Shown one piece after another: positions 63,477-64,000 of a stretch of DNA of 64,000 bases (positions are counted from its first letter, which is position 1; the number at the start of each line of letters is the position of its first letter). A model generated the notes under the pieces. That model made no database searches. It was given only the letters and a program-made list of their open reading frames with translations, and was not told the DNA's origin. Position numbers and translations under genes: made by a program. This DNA comes from Pseudomonas sp. SCA2728.1_7 (GTDB lineage: Bacteria; Pseudomonadota; Gammaproteobacteria; Pseudomonadales; Pseudomonadaceae). The DNA is taken from positions 3,472,001 to 3,536,000 of the forward strand of contig NZ_CP073104.1 of assembly GCF_018138145.1 (NCBI RefSeq), in the 5' to 3' direction.

Positions 63477-64000
63477 TCAAGGCTTGGCTTTTTCCAGGTA
63501 ATGGAAAAAGTCGCTGCTTGGGTCGAGGACCAATACGTCGGATTTGTTCGCGAAGCTTTCACGGTAGGCGCGCAGGCTACGGTAGAAACTGTAGAACTCC
63601 TGATCCTGACCGTAGGCCTTGGAATAGATCGCAGCGGCCTGGGCGTCGCCGTCACCGCGAATCTCTTCGGATTCACGATAGGCTTCAGCCAGCAACACGC
63701 GACGCTGACGATCGGCGTCGGCACGGATGCCTTCAGCCAGCTCGTTACCCTTGGCGCGGTGCTCGCGTGCTTCACGCTCACGCTCGGTGCTCATACGTTC
63801 GAACACGCTGCGGTTTACTTCTTTCGGCAGATCGATGGTCTTGACCCGGACATCGACCACTTCGATACCCAGCTCTTTTTCCGCCATTTTGTTCAGCGAA
63901 GCAGTGATGTCAGCCATCAGTGCGTCACGCTCACCCGACACCACTTCGTGCAGGGTGCGCTTGCCGAACTGGTCACGCAGACCGGATTCCAGACGACGGG
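63477..64000 (-). CDS. hflC: Protease modulator HflC (3' part; continues past the right edge)
   Basis: The frame is open from the stop at 63477 to the window edge, giving the last 174 residues of HflC, an inner-membrane SPFH/prohibitin-family protein that with HflK controls the FtsH protease. Visible text is RLESGLRDQFGKRTLHEVVS, MADITASLNKMAEKELGIEV and VDVRVKTIDLPKEVNRSVFE. The long helical region RAKGNELAEGIRADADRQRR follows, and the gene ends LVLDPSSDFFHYLEKAKP. The membrane anchor and first part of the SPFH domain lie outside the window. hflK would be expected upstream. Confidence 0.95.
   Translation of the reverse strand, partial: RRLESGLRDQFGKRTLHEVVSGERDALMADITASLNKMAEKELGIEVVDVRVKTIDLPKEVNRSVFERMSTEREREAREHRAKGNELAEGIRADADRQRRVLLAEAYRESEEIRGDGDAQAAAIYSKAYGQDQEFYSFYRSLRAYRESFANKSDVLVLDPSSDFFHYLEKAKP

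Overview
The window is a piece of a Pseudomonas chromosome, most likely from the P. fluorescens group. The evidence is high GC, abundant GTAGGAGTGAGCCTGCTCGC-type and GTGGGAGCGAGCCTGCTCGC-type REP doublets, azurin, an amaAB-type pipecolate module, a desT-ureEFG block, and the rnr-rlmB-rpsF-rpsR-rplI-dnaB and purA-hisZ-hflC blocks. From memory the order broadly follows P. aeruginosa PA4890 to PA4941. No database search was possible, so family names rest on motifs read in the translated sequence.

Layout. 1-1.7 kb: 5' part of an AsmA-like gene and a small secreted protein built of 14-residue repeats. 1.8-5.1 kb: desT-like regulator, then ureE-ureF-ureG-ureJ behind a good sigma-54 promoter. 5.3-8.4 kb: AGE-family epimerase, cation diffusion facilitator with an unusual metal site, SDR dehydrogenase. 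8.4-9.3 kb: a gene-free stretch with three TTATNCACA boxes. 9.3-14.4 kb: branched-chain amino acid ABC operon (livK-H-M-G-F). 14.8-18.8 kb: amaA and amaB with a divergent LysR gene. 19.0-24.2 kb: pncB-nadE, an Ig-like repeat protein, azurin, a LOG-family protein and two very small proteins. 24.4-31.1 kb: transglutaminase, ATP-grasp/alpha-E and transglutaminase-DUF2126 genes. 31.3-32.9 kb: a 125-bp tandem repeat whose third copy is split by an intact IS3-type element. 33.0-35.3 kb: ygiQ.

35.5-47.8 kb is the accessory highlight. Four consecutive co-directional genes encode large related proteins of 736, 858, 865 and 1555 residues. Each has a roughly 80-residue Pro/Ser/Thr-rich N-terminus followed by a shared beta-rich module. 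The first three share a C-terminal module carrying an AHFHY motif. The fourth carries three helical-plus-LRR blocks and a C-terminal domain resembling the NEL-type E3 ubiquitin ligases of IpaH and SspH, with a CxD motif. The array lies between the housekeeping genes ygiQ and dnaB.

47.8-55.1 kb: dnaB, rplI, a DUF2232-like membrane protein, rpsR, rpsF, rlmB and rnr, all on the minus strand. 55.3-55.7 kb: two identical tRNA-Leu(CAG) genes with near-identical promoters. 55.9-58.5 kb: a Fbp-type ferric iron binding protein and permease without an adjacent ATPase. 58.6-64.0 kb: a chemoreceptor, purA, hisZ and the truncated hflC.
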